The notes beneath the pieces were generated by a model. The model did not search any database and had not been told where the DNA came from. It saw nothing but the letters and a program-made list of their open reading frames with translations. Positions 1 through 12,503 of a stretch of 64,000 nucleotides of DNA are shown piece after piece. Numbering within the stretch: the first letter of the stretch is position 1; each line of letters opens with the position of its first letter. This DNA comes from Aliirhizobium smilacinae (GTDB lineage: Bacteria; Pseudomonadota; Alphaproteobacteria; Rhizobiales; Rhizobiaceae), in the NCBI RefSeq assembly GCF_006335145.1, contig NZ_VDMN01000001.1, forward strand, positions 2,108,001 through 2,172,000, in the 5' to 3' direction. The position numbers and the translations under genes were made by a program.

Positions 1-15
1 GCTAAAGGGGACGAT

Positions 16-621
16 ATGGCAAAGCGAGTCACCGGACCAGAAATCGAAAAACTCATCCAGCTGCTGGCAAAGGTCCCGGGCCTTGGTCCGCGGTCGGCAC
101 GGCGTGCGGCGCTGCATTTGATCAAGAAGAAGGACCAGTTGCTCGGTCCCTTGTCGCATGCGATGGGCGAGGCCTATGACAAGGTGAAGATCTGTTCGCG
201 CTGCGGCAATGTCGATACGTCCGATCCCTGCACCGTCTGCACCGATATCCGCCGTGACCACTCGATGCTGATCGTCTGTGAAGACGTCTCCGACCTCTGG
301 GCGCTGGAGCGCGCCGGCGCGATGAATGCGGCCTATCACGTTCTTGGCGGTACGTTGTCGCCGCTTGACGGCGTCGGCCCCGACGATCTCAACATCCGCA
401 CGCTTGTGGATCGCGTCAGCGAAGGGACGGTGAAGGAGATCATCATCGCGGTCAACGCGACCGTCGAGGGGCAGACGACCGCGCATTACATCACCGACCA
501 GCTTTCCGATTTCGGCGTCAAGATCACGAGGCTCGCCCATGGCGTGCCGGTCGGTGGCGAACTCGATTATCTCGATGAGGGCACGCTGACGGCAGCGCTT
601 CGGGCACGAACGGCGATCTGA
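16..621 (+). CDS. recR: Recombination mediator protein RecR
   Basis: RecR works with RecF/RecO to load RecA on gapped single-stranded DNA during recombinational repair. The 201-residue protein has the full family layout. An N-terminal helix-hairpin-helix ([10 protein letters not shown], residues 21-30) is followed by a four-cysteine zinc finger (C60, C63, C72, C75) and a Toprim domain beginning with LIVCEDVSD near residue 85. Length is typical of the family. The ATG follows a purine-rich AAAGGGG ribosome-binding site at the window edge. In most proteobacteria recR follows dnaX and ybaB, which would lie just outside the window. The next gene starts about 20 bp downstream on the same strand. 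Confidence 0.97.
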   Translation: MAKRVTGPEIEKLIQLLAKVPGLGPRSARRAALHLIKKKDQLLGPLSHAMGEAYDKVKICSRCGNVDTSDPCTVCTDIRRDHSMLIVCEDVSDLWALERAGAMNAAYHVLGGTLSPLDGVGPDDLNIRTLVDRVSEGTVKEIIIAVNATVEGQTTAHYITDQLSDFGVKITRLAHGVPVGGELDYLDEGTLTAALRARTAI

Positions 622-641
622 CGTTTTTGAGGAGGACGACA

Positions 642-1898
642 ATGGAAAAGCCTGCCCGCCGCCATGCAACAGCCTTGCTTGCAGTTCTGGCAGCCGCCCT
701 CCTTCCCCTCCCCGCTTTCGCCCAGAACAAACCGGATGTCGAACGCCAGTTCCAGCAATGGATCGCAAGCGATCTTGGCCCGGAGGCACACAAGGCGGGG
801 ATTTCGGAAAAAACGCTGAATGCGGCATTCGACGGGCTGAAGCTCAACTGGAGCCTGCCGGATCTGGTGCCGCCCGGTTCCAAACCGCCAAAACAGCAGG
901 ACCAGAGCCAGGCGGAATTTTCCTCTCCCGGCGCCTATTTCAACGAGAACCGGCTTCAGACGCTGGGCTTGGCTGGGCGCGGGCTGGCCGGGACCTATGC
1001 TGCGGGTCTCAAGAAGATCGAAGCCACTTACGGCGTTCCGGGTGAGATCATCATTGCGATCTGGGGTCGGGAATCCGGTTTCGGAAAAGCTAAACTGCCC
1101 TATTCGGCGATCGAGGTGCTGGCGACCAAGGCCTTCATGTCGACCCGCAAGCCGATGTTTCGCGAGGAGTTGATCGCCGCGCTCACCATGATCGAACGTG
1201 GAGATGTCAGCGCCTCGACGATGAAAGGGTCATGGGCCGGTGCGCTCGGCCAGCCGCAATTCATGCCGACGAGCTATCTGAAATATGCCGTCGATTTCGA
1301 CAAGGACGGGCATCCGGATATCTGGAATTCGGTGCCGGACACACTTGCTTCCATAGCCAACTATCTGAAGCACGAGGGCTGGAGCCGAGGCCGCGACTGG
1401 GGCTTCGAAGTGTCGATTCCCGCCAATGTCTCTTGCGCACAGGAAGGTCCAGATCTTGCCAAACCGATCTCCTCATGGGCGGCGACAGGGATCACACGCA
1501 TTTCCGGCAAGGCGTTTCCCGCTCCCGAGATGAAGGCCCAGGGTATGATGCTTCTGCCGGCTGGCAGAAACGGGCCGGAATTCATCGTCACGCCGAATTT
1601 CTACGTGCTGAAGGAATATAACAATTCCGACCTCTATGCGCTGTTCATCGGCAATCTGGCCGATCGCATCGCTTCTGGCGGCGGGCCGTTCGAGGCCAAA
1701 TGGGGCGATGTCGGGAAGATGCTGCGTTCCGACGTGCTTTCGATGCAGAAGGCTCTGGTCACCAAGGGATATGACGTCGGCAATGTCGACGGGCTACCGG
1801 GCTTCAAGACCCGCCGCTCGCTGGGTGACTGGCAGGCGAAGGCAGGAATTTCACCCACCTGCTATCCGGATGCATCGTTAAAGGCAAAACTTAGATAG
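642..1898 (+). CDS. Lytic murein transglycosylase, MltB/Slt35-like, with peptidoglycan-binding domain
   Basis: A periplasmic enzyme that cleaves the MurNAc-GlcNAc bond of peptidoglycan with 1,6-anhydro product formation. I start it at ATG 642, 7 bp after a strong GAGGAGG; an in-frame TTG at 627 lies upstream of that site. The 418-residue protein begins with a signal peptide ending near AFA-Q (residues 26-28). The SLT_2 catalytic domain has WGRESGFGK with the likely catalytic Glu at 144. An EF-hand-like loop (DFDKDGHPD, residues 218-226) matches the calcium site known in Slt35. The last 60 residues look like a PG_binding_1 domain. It may be co-transcribed with recR (20 bp gap). Confidence 0.92.
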   Translation: MEKPARRHATALLAVLAAALLPLPAFAQNKPDVERQFQQWIASDLGPEAHKAGISEKTLNAAFDGLKLNWSLPDLVPPGSKPPKQQDQSQAEFSSPGAYFNENRLQTLGLAGRGLAGTYAAGLKKIEATYGVPGEIIIAIWGRESGFGKAKLPYSAIEVLATKAFMSTRKPMFREELIAALTMIERGDVSASTMKGSWAGALGQPQFMPTSYLKYAVDFDKDGHPDIWNSVPDTLASIANYLKHEGWSRGRDWGFEVSIPANVSCAQEGPDLAKPISSWAATGITRISGKAFPAPEMKAQGMMLLPAGRNGPEFIVTPNFYVLKEYNNSDLYALFIGNLADRIASGGGPFEAKWGDVGKMLRSDVLSMQKALVTKGYDVGNVDGLPGFKTRRSLGDWQAKAGISPTCYPDASLKAKLR

Positions 1899-1911
1899 CG
1901 ATCTGCCTGCA

Positions 1912-3543
1912 TCAATGATGCAGGTCGACATGGTGTTTGTGGAAGATATCGTCGCTCGGCGGGATCGTCTGGCGCTCGATCATGCGGTGGACACGCGGTC
2001 CCTCAATGCCTTTGTGCAGTTTTCGGATGGCGTCCCATATCTCCTCGTCGATCTGCAGCCGGCGGCGATTATGGCGAACGTAATCCGCCCAGGTGGCCGT
2101 ATGATAACTCTCCGTCCAGATTTCAGGATTTTCCAGATCACGCATGAGCGCCCACTGGCGGGCGCCGTCGCGAATGCGAACACGCCGGCGCCGCGCCATC
2201 AGGGTAAGAAATTCGGGAATGTCATCCTCGCCGATCTCATAGTCGATCTGCAATACGATCGGGCCGCTCCGCGGTTGCAGGTCGAGCTTAAGCATCGGCT
2301 CGTTGAACTTGTTCAGCGGGCTCAAATCGAGGTCGCTGAATTGCGGCAGCGGGTTCTTCAAACCGGCCATGCCGCCCACGAGCATCGCCAGGCTTGCGAG
2401 GCTCAGGGAAACGGAAACACCCAGATCTTCAGCGGCCAGACCCCAGATCCAGCTGCCGACCGCCATACCGCCGAATGTTGAGGTCTGGTAGAAAGACAAG
2501 GCGCGGCCAACGACCCAGCGCGGCGCCGACAGCTGCACCGTGGTGTTGAAAAGCGACAGAGCCAGGACCCAGCAGGCCCCCGGCACGATCAGCACGATTG
2601 CGGTCAGGGCCGTATTGGTGCTCAGGGCGATAACGGCCGAACTTGCGGCAAAACCGACGAAAGAAAACTGGACGATCCTCTCGCTCGTCAGCTTTTCGCG
2701 CAATCTCGCATTCGCCATGGCGCCGCCGATCGCGCCCACTCCGAAGCAACCGAGCATGATGCCGTAGGTCAACGGACCACCGGAAACGAGGTCGCGGGCA
2801 ACGATCGGCAGAAGCGCGAGGATGGCGCTGGCAGAGAAGCCGAAAAGCATGCCGCGGAAAAGCACGTTCAGAATATTCGGCGACATGGAGACGTAACCGA
2901 GCCCTGCCGACAGCGCCCGCAACAGGGTTTCGCGCGGCAAAGCATCGTCGCGACGCTCCGGCTTCCAGCGCAGCAGCGCATACATGAGCGCGATATAACT
3001 TGTGGCATTCAGTGCGAAAGCGGCCGCAGCTCCCGCCGCAGCAACGACGGCACCGCCGATCGCCGGCCCGACGCTGCGGGTGATATTGAAGCCGACGCTG
3101 TTCAGCGTCACCGCCTGAGGCAGCATTTCGCGCGAGACGATGTCGCCGACGGAGGCCTGCCATGCAGGGTTATTGAGCGCCACGCCGCAACCGAGAAGGA
3201 AGGTGAAACAGAGAAGCAGCCAGGGTGTCAGCAGATCGAGATAGGCGAAAACCGTCAGCGCGATCGAGACGACCAGCATGAAGACCTGCGCAGTCAGCAT
3301 GATGCTGCGGCGGTTGAAATTATCCGCCAGGGCGCCGGCGATCAACGAGAACAACATGATCGGCAAGGTCGTCGAGGACTGGACAAGGGCCACCATGTCC
3401 TGCGAACTGGAAATCGACGTCATCATCCAGGCGGCGCCGACGGCCTGAATCAAGCCGCCGAAATTCGACGCAAGGCTTGCTATCCATATCGTCCGGAATG
3501 TTTCGTTCTTGAATGGCGCGAGTGTTGCGATCCTGTCCGGCAC
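1912..3543 (-). CDS. MFS transporter with C-terminal cytoplasmic domain (MFS_3/DUF894 type)
   Basis: A major facilitator superfamily permease of 543 residues. The first roughly 400 residues contain a run of hydrophobic helices consistent with 12 membrane segments and MFS_3/EntS-like character (for example LADNFNRRSIML after TM2). A hydrophilic C-terminal extension of about 130 residues ends in a His-rich tail (HKHHVDLHH) and matches the DUF894-type arrangement. The start is GTG at 3543. It lies alone on the minus strand, convergent with the transglycosylase (13 bp between stops) and divergent from rimP. The substrate cannot be read from the sequence; the family includes siderophore and drug exporters. 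Confidence 0.85.
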   Translation of the reverse strand: MPDRIATLAPFKNETFRTIWIASLASNFGGLIQAVGAAWMMTSISSSQDMVALVQSSTTLPIMLFSLIAGALADNFNRRSIMLTAQVFMLVVSIALTVFAYLDLLTPWLLLCFTFLLGCGVALNNPAWQASVGDIVSREMLPQAVTLNSVGFNITRSVGPAIGGAVVAAAGAAAAFALNATSYIALMYALLRWKPERRDDALPRETLLRALSAGLGYVSMSPNILNVLFRGMLFGFSASAILALLPIVARDLVSGGPLTYGIMLGCFGVGAIGGAMANARLREKLTSERIVQFSFVGFAASSAVIALSTNTALTAIVLIVPGACWVLALSLFNTTVQLSAPRWVVGRALSFYQTSTFGGMAVGSWIWGLAAEDLGVSVSLSLASLAMLVGGMAGLKNPLPQFSDLDLSPLNKFNEPMLKLDLQPRSGPIVLQIDYEIGEDDIPEFLTLMARRRRVRIRDGARQWALMRDLENPEIWTESYHTATWADYVRHNRRRLQIDEEIWDAIRKLHKGIEGPRVHRMIERQTIPPSDDIFHKHHVDLHH

Positions 3544-3690
3544 GATGTGGCCCTAGCTCCTCTTTCGGGTCTGAACCCCGGTTATAGACATCGAGCCGGC
3601 TAATTCCAGCTTTCGATGGCGGAAATGCGGAAGTCTTGCAATTGCCGGTTCAAGCGCGTATATGCAGCCCATATTCTTGATCGTCCGATG

Positions 3691-3723
3691 AAGAGTGGGC
3701 CCTCCCGGACCCGCTCTTTTTTG
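3691..3723 (+). terminator. Terminator-like hairpin in the rimP leader (candidate attenuator)
   Basis: Stem AGAGTGGG pairs with CCCGCTCT (one G-U pair) around loop CCCTCCCGGA, followed by six T residues. It lies 52 bp upstream of the rimP ATG, downstream of any promoter in the 230-bp gap after the divergent MFS gene. No gene on this strand ends here, so it is best read as a premature terminator in the leader of the rimP-nusA-infB operon. Pairing and T-tract are seen directly; the regulatory role is inferred. Confidence 0.6.
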
Positions 3724-3774
3724 TTAGGCGATCGCTTCAACCCGCAGTCACGCGGGCATTGAACCGGAGAGCTT

Positions 3775-4374
3775 ATGCAGCAGACAGACCACGAGCCGCG
3801 TCTCATCGTCGAGACAGGACTCGACCTGAGGGTCGCCGAGATCATCGAGCCGGTACTGACGGCAATGGACTACCGTCTGGTGCGTGTTCGCATGCTGAAC
3901 CAGAACGGCATGACCTTGCAGGTCATGGCCGAGCGCAACGACGGCACGATGGATGTCGAGGGTTGCGAAGCAGTTTCGACAGCGATTTCACCCGTTCTTG
4001 ATGTGGAAGATCCGATCGATCGCGAGTATCATCTCGAAGTGTCTTCGCCCGGCATCGACCGGCCGATGGTGCGCAAGTCGGATTTCAGCCGCTGGCTGGG
4101 ACATATCATCAAATGCGAAACGTCGATCATGATCGACAACCGCAAGCGATTCCGCGGCAAGATCGCCGACGTGAATGATGATGGGTTCACCATCGAGCGC
4201 GACCAGGTCGCTTATGGCGAAGAGCCGAGCGTGACGATCCCGTTCTCGGCACTTGCCGAAGGTAAGCTGATCCTGACCGACGACCTGATCCGCGATGCGC
4301 TGAGGGCCGACAAGCTCGCCAAGCAGCAGGCCGCGAACCAGAACGACGAAGTCGAAGCTGAAGACGAAGAATAA
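3775..4374 (+). CDS. rimP: Ribosome maturation factor RimP
   Basis: RimP is needed for 30S ribosomal subunit maturation. The 199-residue protein shows the family N-terminal alpha/beta domain ([21 protein letters not shown]) and the signature [10 protein letters not shown] near residues 88-97. The C-terminal SH3-like domain is followed by an acidic tail (EVEAEDEE). A GGAGAG site precedes the ATG by 6 bp. It is the first gene of the rimP-nusA-ylxR/ylxQ-infB operon; a 70-bp gap separates it from nusA. Other in-frame starts would cut into the conserved domain, so the start is secure. Confidence 0.96.
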   Translation: MQQTDHEPRLIVETGLDLRVAEIIEPVLTAMDYRLVRVRMLNQNGMTLQVMAERNDGTMDVEGCEAVSTAISPVLDVEDPIDREYHLEVSSPGIDRPMVRKSDFSRWLGHIIKCETSIMIDNRKRFRGKIADVNDDGFTIERDQVAYGEEPSVTIPFSALAEGKLILTDDLIRDALRADKLAKQQAANQNDEVEAEDEE

Positions 4375-4444
4375 TCGACCAACACACTGGCCTTCTCCTT
4401 GAAGATGAAGGCCGCCAGAATTGGACCTACGGAGACCAACGACA

Positions 4445-6061
4445 ATGGCAGTGAGCGCAAACCGGCTTGAACTTCTGCAGATCGCAGATGCTGTGGCACG
4501 CGAAAAGGTCATCGACCGCGAGATCGTGCTGGCTGCGATGGCCGACGCCATCCAGAAGGCTGCGCGCTCGCGTTACGGCTCGGAAACCAATATCCGCGCC
4601 GACATCAATTCCAAGACCGGCGAAATTCGCCTGCAGCGCCTTCTTGAAGTCGTCGAAGTTGCAGAAGACTACGGCACGCAGATCCCGCTGATTCTGGCCC
4701 GCGACCGCAATGTCGACGCCAAGATCGGCGATTTCATCGCCGACCCGCTGCCGCCGATGGATTTCGGCCGTATCGCCGCACAGTCGGCCAAGCAGGTCAT
4801 CGTGCAGAAGGTGCGCGAAGCCGAGCGTGACCGCCAGTTCGACGAGTTCAAGGATCGCGTCGGCGAAATCGTCAACGGTACCGTCAAGCGCGTCGAATAC
4901 GGCAACGTCATCGTCGATCTCGGCCGTGGCGAAGGCATCATCCGTCGCGACGAGATGATCCCGCGCGAAAACATGCGTTACGGCGATCGCGTCCGTGCCT
5001 ATGTCTACGACGTACGCCGCGAACAGCGCGGCCCGCAGATCTTCCTGTCGCGTACCCATCCGCAGTTCATGGTGAAGCTGTTCACCATGGAAGTACCGGA
5101 AATCTACGACGGCATCATCCAGATCAAGTCGGTTGCCCGTGACCCCGGTTCGCGCGCCAAGATCGCCGTCATCTCGAACGACTCGTCGATCGATCCGGTC
5201 GGCGCCTGCGTCGGTATGCGTGGTAGCCGTGTTCAGGCCGTTGTCGGCGAGCTTCAGGGCGAAAAGATCGACATCATTCCGTGGAGCCAGGATCCGGCTT
5301 CCTTTATCGTCAACGCCCTGCAGCCGGCTGAAGTCGCCAAGGTCGTTCTCGACGAGGACGCAGAACGGATCGAAGTCGTGGTTCCGGACGAGCAGCTGTC
5401 GCTCGCCATCGGCCGCCGCGGCCAGAACGTTCGTCTGGCCTCGCAGCTGACCGGCTGGGACATCGACATCATGACGGAAGCCGAAGAGTCGGAACGCCGT
5501 CAGAAGGAATTCAACGAGCGCACCAACCTGTTTATGGAAGCGCTGGACGTCGACGAAATGGTCGGCCAGGTGCTTGCCTCGGAAGGCTTCGCCCAGGTCG
5601 AAGAGCTCGCCTATACCGAGCTCGAGGAAATTTCTTCGATCGACGGTTTCGACGAAGACACCGCAGTCGAGATCCAGACCCGCGCACGCGAGTATCTGGA
5701 GCGTATCGAAGCAGAGAACGATGCCAAGCGCGTCGAACTCGGCGTTGCCGACGAGCTGAAGCAGATCAATGGCCTCACCGCCCAGATGCTGGTTGCACTC
5801 GGCGAAGAAGGTATCAAGACGATCGAGGACTTCGCCGGCTGCGCCGCTGACGACCTGGTCGGCTGGAGCGAACGCAAGGACGGCGAAACGAAGAAGTTCG
5901 AAGGCACGTTCTCCAAGTTCGACGTTTCACGCGTCGAGGCGGAAAACATGATCGTTCAGGCACGTCTTGCTGCCGGCTGGATCACCGAAGCCGATCTCGC
6001 CAAGGACGAAGAAGAAGTCGAAGTCGCCGAGGAGGAGGCCGTCGCCGCCGATCAGGAATGA
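4445..6061 (+). CDS. nusA: Transcription termination/antitermination factor NusA
   Basis: NusA binds RNA polymerase and nascent RNA and modulates pausing, termination and antitermination. The start chosen is ATG 4445, preceded by GGAG at 4431; an upstream in-frame TTG at 4421 has no such support. The protein has 538 residues. Domains in order: N-terminal RNAP-binding domain to about residue 125, S1 domain ([20 protein letters not shown]), tandem KH domains ([26 protein letters not shown]), two C-terminal helix-hairpin-helix acidic repeats (from [14 protein letters not shown] and from [16 protein letters not shown]), and an acidic tail. The stop overlaps the next ATG (ATGA), indicating translational coupling. 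Confidence 0.97.
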   Translation: MAVSANRLELLQIADAVAREKVIDREIVLAAMADAIQKAARSRYGSETNIRADINSKTGEIRLQRLLEVVEVAEDYGTQIPLILARDRNVDAKIGDFIADPLPPMDFGRIAAQSAKQVIVQKVREAERDRQFDEFKDRVGEIVNGTVKRVEYGNVIVDLGRGEGIIRRDEMIPRENMRYGDRVRAYVYDVRREQRGPQIFLSRTHPQFMVKLFTMEVPEIYDGIIQIKSVARDPGSRAKIAVISNDSSIDPVGACVGMRGSRVQAVVGELQGEKIDIIPWSQDPASFIVNALQPAEVAKVVLDEDAERIEVVVPDEQLSLAIGRRGQNVRLASQLTGWDIDIMTEAEESERRQKEFNERTNLFMEALDVDEMVGQVLASEGFAQVEELAYTELEEISSIDGFDEDTAVEIQTRAREYLERIEAENDAKRVELGVADELKQINGLTAQMLVALGEEGIKTIEDFAGCAADDLVGWSERKDGETKKFEGTFSKFDVSRVEAENMIVQARLAAGWITEADLAKDEEEVEVAEEEAVAADQE

Positions 6062-6771
6062 TCGCGGTCGGCAACCAGCCGGATGATGCAGATGCCTTGG
6101 ATGATCATTTTGATGATCAGTGGCCGGACGATTTCGTCGTGAACGATCGCACCTGCATCGTGACCCGCGAAGCGACCAGCCCGGATGCGCTGATCCGTTT
6201 CGTCCGGGCTCCGGACGGAAGCGTGGTGCCGGACCTGAAGCGTCAGCTTCCGGGCCGGGGCTGCTGGGTCCGCGCGGACCGTCAGCTCATCGAGCGGGCG
6301 ATCAAGAAGCAGCTGTTTGCGCGTGCGCTGAAGAGCGACGCCAAGGCGGCTGCCGATCTTGGCGCCCTCGTCGAGCGGCTGTTGGTGGCAGATCTTGCCG
6401 GCATGATGAACCTGGCGCGCAAGGCTGCCCAGTTCATCAGCGGCGCTGCTAAGGTTGATGCGGCAGTGCGCTCCGGAGCGGCGATCGCGGTGTTTCACGC
6501 CTCGGATGCTGCCGCGGACAGCGTGAGAAAGATAGACCAGGCCCGCAAGGCCTGGAAGCTCGGCACAGATGCCGGGCAAGACATTCCGTCCTTTTTGCTG
6601 CTTACAGCGGCAGAATTGGACGAAGTGATAGGCGAGAATGCTTTTATCCATGCCTGCGCGCTTGCGGGGCAGGCAGGTGAAGGTGTAGTGAAGCGCGCAA
6701 ACCTACTTGAACAGTTCCGCAAGGGCGGTCTGTCCCAGACAAAAGGTGTCGCTGACATGCCGAAACAATGA
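6058..6771 (+). CDS. YlxR-YlxQ fusion RNA-binding protein (DUF448 plus L7Ae-like domain)
   Basis: A 237-residue protein joining two RNA-binding folds that are separate genes (ylxR and ylxQ) in the nusA-infB operon of Gram-positive bacteria. Residues about 20-95 form the YlxR/DUF448 domain, with the hallmark GRGCWVRADRQLIERAIKK. Residues about 110-210 form an L7Ae/L30e-like domain (LLVADLAGMMNLARKAAQFISG). The fused form is usual in alphaproteobacteria. Its ATG overlaps the nusA stop by 4 bp and infB follows after 100 bp. The precise cellular role is not established for this clade; its fixed place beside nusA and infB suggests a transcription or translation function. Confidence 0.9.
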   Translation: MIAVGNQPDDADALDDHFDDQWPDDFVVNDRTCIVTREATSPDALIRFVRAPDGSVVPDLKRQLPGRGCWVRADRQLIERAIKKQLFARALKSDAKAAADLGALVERLLVADLAGMMNLARKAAQFISGAAKVDAAVRSGAAIAVFHASDAAADSVRKIDQARKAWKLGTDAGQDIPSFLLLTAAELDEVIGENAFIHACALAGQAGEGVVKRANLLEQFRKGGLSQTKGVADMPKQ

Positions 6772-6844
6772 CGCGGTCACCGGCTTTAGCCGGACGCACA
6801 TCGATATGTATGATTTGAACGACAGGTTCTGATGGTTTCCATCT

Positions 6845-6868
6845 GTTCCTGTACGAAGGAACAGGAAC
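6845..6868 (+). promoter_or_regulatory. Hairpin carrying a Shine-Dalgarno in its loop, immediately before infB
   Basis: A perfect 8-bp inverted repeat, GTTCCTGT and ACAGGAAC, encloses loop ACGAAGGA. The loop holds AAGGA, the best ribosome-binding site for the infB ATG at 6872, and the hairpin ends 3 bp before that ATG. Folding would place the start codon right beside a stem. Upstream, GATGG-TTT-CCATC can form a second small stem. Pairing is seen directly; a role in IF2 translation control is inference. Confidence 0.5.
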
Positions 6869-6871
6869 GGA

Positions 6872-9667
<2,796 letters not shown>

Positions 9668-9689
9668 GCTTGACAATTGTCATGTTACG

Positions 9690-9724
9690 AACCGCCGGGG
9701 AGAAATCCCCGGCGGTTTTCGTTT
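9690..9724 (+). terminator. Rho-independent terminator after infB
   Basis: A perfect 11-bp stem (AACCGCCGGGG with CCCCGGCGGTT) encloses loop AGAAAT and is followed by TTCGTTT. It begins 23 bp after the infB stop. This closes the rimP-nusA-infB transcription unit, which in many bacteria would continue into rbfA-truB-rpsO-pnp. Confidence 0.85.
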
Positions 9725-9738
9725 ATGTGGAGGTTTGT

Positions 9739-10497
9739 ATGGCTATTTCGTTCGATCTGACCGGCAAGACAGCAATTGTCACCGGCGCCAATACCGGGTT
9801 AGGCCAGGCCATTTCAGTGGCGCTCGCCCAGGCCGGCGCCAAGGTCGCGCTGGTCGGCCGCTCGTCGATGGCGGAAACGGAGGCCGCGATCAAGGCCACC
9901 GGAGGCGAGAGCCTTGCCATATCGGCCGACCTTTCCACGCTTGAACCAATCGAACGCATCTTCGACGAGACCACTTCATGGTCCGGCGGCGCCGATATTC
10001 TGGTCAACAATGCCGGGATCATCCGCCGCGCCGATGCGCTGGATTTCACCGAGGCAGACTGGGACGCGGTGATGGACGTCAACCTGAAGAACGTTTTCTT
10101 TCTTTCGCAAGCCTTCGGCCGACGCCTCGTCGCGGCCGACAAAGGCGGAAAGATCGTCAACATCGCCTCGCTCCTATCCTTCCAGGGCGGCATCCGTATC
10201 CCGTCCTATACGGCATCGAAGAGCGGACTTGCCGGCCTGACCCGGCTTCTGGCCTGCGAATGGGCGGGCAAAGGCATCAACGTCAACGCTATCGCACCCG
10301 GTTATTTCTCGACCAACAATACCGAGGCACTGCGCGATGATCCCGACCGCAATGCTGCCATTCTGGCGCGCATTCCCGCCGGCCATTGGGGTAAACCGGA
10401 GGAGCTTGGTGGCGCAGCCGTATTCCTCGCATCATCGGCGTCAGACTATGTTCATGGCACCGTCCTGCCTGTCGATGGCGGATGGCTCGCCCGCTAG
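9739..10497 (+). CDS. kduD: SDR-family oxidoreductase, KduD-like (2-dehydro-3-deoxy-D-gluconate 5-dehydrogenase)
   Basis: A classical short-chain dehydrogenase of 252 residues, close in length and sequence to KduD, which interconverts 2-keto-3-deoxygluconate and 2,5-diketo-3-deoxygluconate with NAD(H) in pectin/uronate breakdown. Visible motifs: cofactor-binding TGANTGLG (15-22), NNAG (90-93), catalytic S144 and Y157xxxK161, and substrate-loop ending PGYFSTNNTEALR. The start is ATG 9739, 5 bp after GGAGG; longer in-frame extension would run back into infB. No other uronate gene is nearby, so it is an orphan here, squeezed between the infB terminator and exbB, close to the proposed rearrangement junction. 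KduD versus another SDR activity is likely but not certain. Confidence 0.82.
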   Translation: MAISFDLTGKTAIVTGANTGLGQAISVALAQAGAKVALVGRSSMAETEAAIKATGGESLAISADLSTLEPIERIFDETTSWSGGADILVNNAGIIRRADALDFTEADWDAVMDVNLKNVFFLSQAFGRRLVAADKGGKIVNIASLLSFQGGIRIPSYTASKSGLAGLTRLLACEWAGKGINVNAIAPGYFSTNNTEALRDDPDRNAAILARIPAGHWGKPEELGGAAVFLASSASDYVHGTVLPVDGGWLAR

Positions 10498-10526
10498 TCC
10501 CTCATGATCCCCCGTCAAAAGTCAAA

Positions 10527-10552
10527 CCTGCGCCATCATCACTTGGCGCAGG
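10527..10552. repeat. Inverted repeat between kduD and exbB
   Basis: Perfect 8-bp arms CCTGCGCC and GGCGCAGG flank a 10-nt loop, 29 bp after the kduD stop. No T-tract follows on either strand, so it is a weak terminator candidate or a transcript-end stabiliser. The remainder of the 214-bp gap to exbB is AT-richer and probably holds the exbB promoter, but no clear box was recognised. Confidence 0.45.
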
Positions 10553-10711
10553 CGAACTTCGGCGTTGCTCATCGTCATGTTTCGATATCATGAAGTTAAA
10601 ATTGGCTGCTTCACTCAAGATTTATTAGTTGCCATTTGCAGTCATGTTTATTATCGCATAGCAGCAAAGTCTGTTGCTGGCCTCGGGGGCTGGCCTTGAC
10701 CGAGTGATGTC

Positions 10712-12001
10712 ATGCCGAGCCGGCAAAAATGCCTTTCGGCAATAGTCGGAGTACCGCCTGAAATGTCTGCTTTTGTCCCTGCCGTCGCCGGAAACCGCCG
10801 CTTTGGGAAGGTTGCCAAACAGCTCGGGACGACGGCTGCGGCGCTTGCTCTGTTGAGCGCAATAGCGATGGCCCAGACGGCCGAGACCCCTGCTTCGCCG
10901 ACACCGACCGTTCCACAGGCAGAGAATACGACACAGCAACCGGCTCCACCCTCTTCCGCTGCACCGACCACTGGCCGAACCGCTCCGGCCTTGCCATCTG
11001 CGACGGCGCCTGCCCCGGCAGCACCTTCTGCCCCTGCGGAAAGCACAACACCCGCAACGCCTGCCACACCTCCGGCAAGCCAGACCGCTCCTGCAGATCA
11101 GGCGCCGGTACAACCTGCCCAGCCTGCAACCCCGACCGATACGGCAGCTCCTGCCGCTCCGCAGCCCGCTCCCGCGTCAACGCCAACCGAGACCAACACC
11201 GCTCCTGCCCAGCAGCAGGCGCTGCAGGAAACCGTGACCGATCTCGAGCCGGCCGAAGAGCCGCCGGTCCTGACAATTCCGCATAACCTGTCCCCCTGGG
11301 GCATGTTCATGGCGGCGGACTGGGTCGTGAAGAGCGTCATGATCGGACTTGCCATCGCCTCGCTCGCAACATGGACCGTTTGGGTGGTCAAGACACTTGA
11401 GCTTGCCGGTGCCCGAGCCCGCGCAGGCCGGATCATCAAGATCATCCGCACCTCCCGCACACTCGCTGAAGCGGTCGATGCCTCTGCCGGACGCGGCGGC
11501 CCCGCCGCATACATGCTGCAAGCCGCAGCAGAGGAAATAAAGATGTCTGCGGATGCTCTCGACCATGTCGAAGGCGACGGCGTGAAGGAACGGGTCGGAT
11601 CCTCCCTGTCGCGCATCGAAGCTTTTGCCGGTCGCCGGATTGCCCGCGGCACCGGAATTCTCGCAACCATCGGCTCGGTCGCTCCTTTCGTCGGCCTGTT
11701 CGGCACTGTCTGGGGCATCATGAACTCGTTCATCGGCATCTCCGAGACGCAGACGACCAATCTTGCTGTCGTAGCGCCCGGCATTGCCGAAGCACTGCTG
11801 GCGACCGCCATCGGCCTGGTTGCCGCAATTCCGGCGGTGGTGATCTACAACCTCTTCGCCCGCTCGGTGACAGGTTACCGTCAGTTGCTTGCCGATGCCG
11901 CCAGCGGTGTCGAGCGGCTGGTGAGCCGCGACCTCGATTTCCGCAAGGTTCCTCCGGGTGGCCGCAAGTCGGCCCCGGTATCTCTCATGGCCGGAGAATA
12001 G
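10712..12001 (+). CDS. exbB: TonB-system energizer ExbB with long proline/alanine-rich N-terminus
   Basis: ExbB with ExbD forms the proton-driven motor that energises TonB for outer-membrane uptake of iron-siderophores, haem and similar ligands. The 429-residue protein has a signal-like segment ([19 protein letters not shown]), then about 130 residues of Pro/Ala/Thr/Gln-rich linker. The MotA/TolQ/ExbB domain follows: TM1 near [19 protein letters not shown] and two later helices ([23 protein letters not shown] and [20 protein letters not shown]). Rhizobial ExbB proteins commonly carry such an extension. The start is uncertain: ATG 10712 gives the longest form and ATG 10763 (MSAFVPAV) is an alternative; neither has a strong ribosome-binding site. 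exbD follows 4 bp after the stop. Confidence 0.92.
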   Translation: MPSRQKCLSAIVGVPPEMSAFVPAVAGNRRFGKVAKQLGTTAAALALLSAIAMAQTAETPASPTPTVPQAENTTQQPAPPSSAAPTTGRTAPALPSATAPAPAAPSAPAESTTPATPATPPASQTAPADQAPVQPAQPATPTDTAAPAAPQPAPASTPTETNTAPAQQQALQETVTDLEPAEEPPVLTIPHNLSPWGMFMAADWVVKSVMIGLAIASLATWTVWVVKTLELAGARARAGRIIKIIRTSRTLAEAVDASAGRGGPAAYMLQAAAEEIKMSADALDHVEGDGVKERVGSSLSRIEAFAGRRIARGTGILATIGSVAPFVGLFGTVWGIMNSFIGISETQTTNLAVVAPGIAEALLATAIGLVAAIPAVVIYNLFARSVTGYRQLLADAASGVERLVSRDLDFRKVPPGGRKSAPVSLMAGE

Positions 12002-12005
12002 ATCC

Positions 12006-12503
12006 ATGGCCGGCGGTATTCGCGAACATCACGGCGAGGAACTGCAGGAGAACCACGAGATCAACGTGACGCCGTTCATCGACGTCATGCTGGTGCTCCT
12101 GATCATCTTCATGGTTGCCGCACCGCTTTCGACAGTCGACGTCAATGTCGATCTGCCGGCATCGAGCGCCAAGCCTGCGCAACGGCCTGAAGAACCTCTC
12201 TATCTGACGGTTCAGTCGGATCTGACGCTCAATCTCGGCAATGACCCGGTGGCCCGCGAGCAGCTGGCAGCCAAGCTCGATACGGTCACCGGCGGTAACA
12301 AGGAGACGCGGATCTTCCTGCGCGCCGACAAGGCCGTCGATTACGGTCAGTTCATGGAAGTGATGAACCTGCTGCGCAATTCCGGGTATTTGAAGATCGC
12401 GCTGGTCGGGCTGGAGACGCTGCCGGGAGCTGCTTCTCCGGCAGCCGAACCCGCAGGTCAGCCTGCAGTACCCGCTCCGGCCACACCGGGAGTATCGCCA
12501 TGA
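12006..12503 (+). CDS. exbD: TonB-system transport protein ExbD
   Basis: The partner of ExbB in the TonB energising complex. The 165-residue protein has a short cytoplasmic N-terminus, a single membrane helix with the essential Asp in the family motif (NVTPFIDVMLVLLIIFMVAAP), and a periplasmic domain ending in a Pro/Ala-rich tail. The start chosen is ATG 12006, 8 bp after GGAGA and 4 bp after the exbB stop. Its stop overlaps the tonB start as ATGA, so exbB-exbD-tonB reads as one coupled operon. Confidence 0.95.
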   Translation: MAGGIREHHGEELQENHEINVTPFIDVMLVLLIIFMVAAPLSTVDVNVDLPASSAKPAQRPEEPLYLTVQSDLTLNLGNDPVAREQLAAKLDTVTGGNKETRIFLRADKAVDYGQFMEVMNLLRNSGYLKIALVGLETLPGAASPAAEPAGQPAVPAPATPGVSP

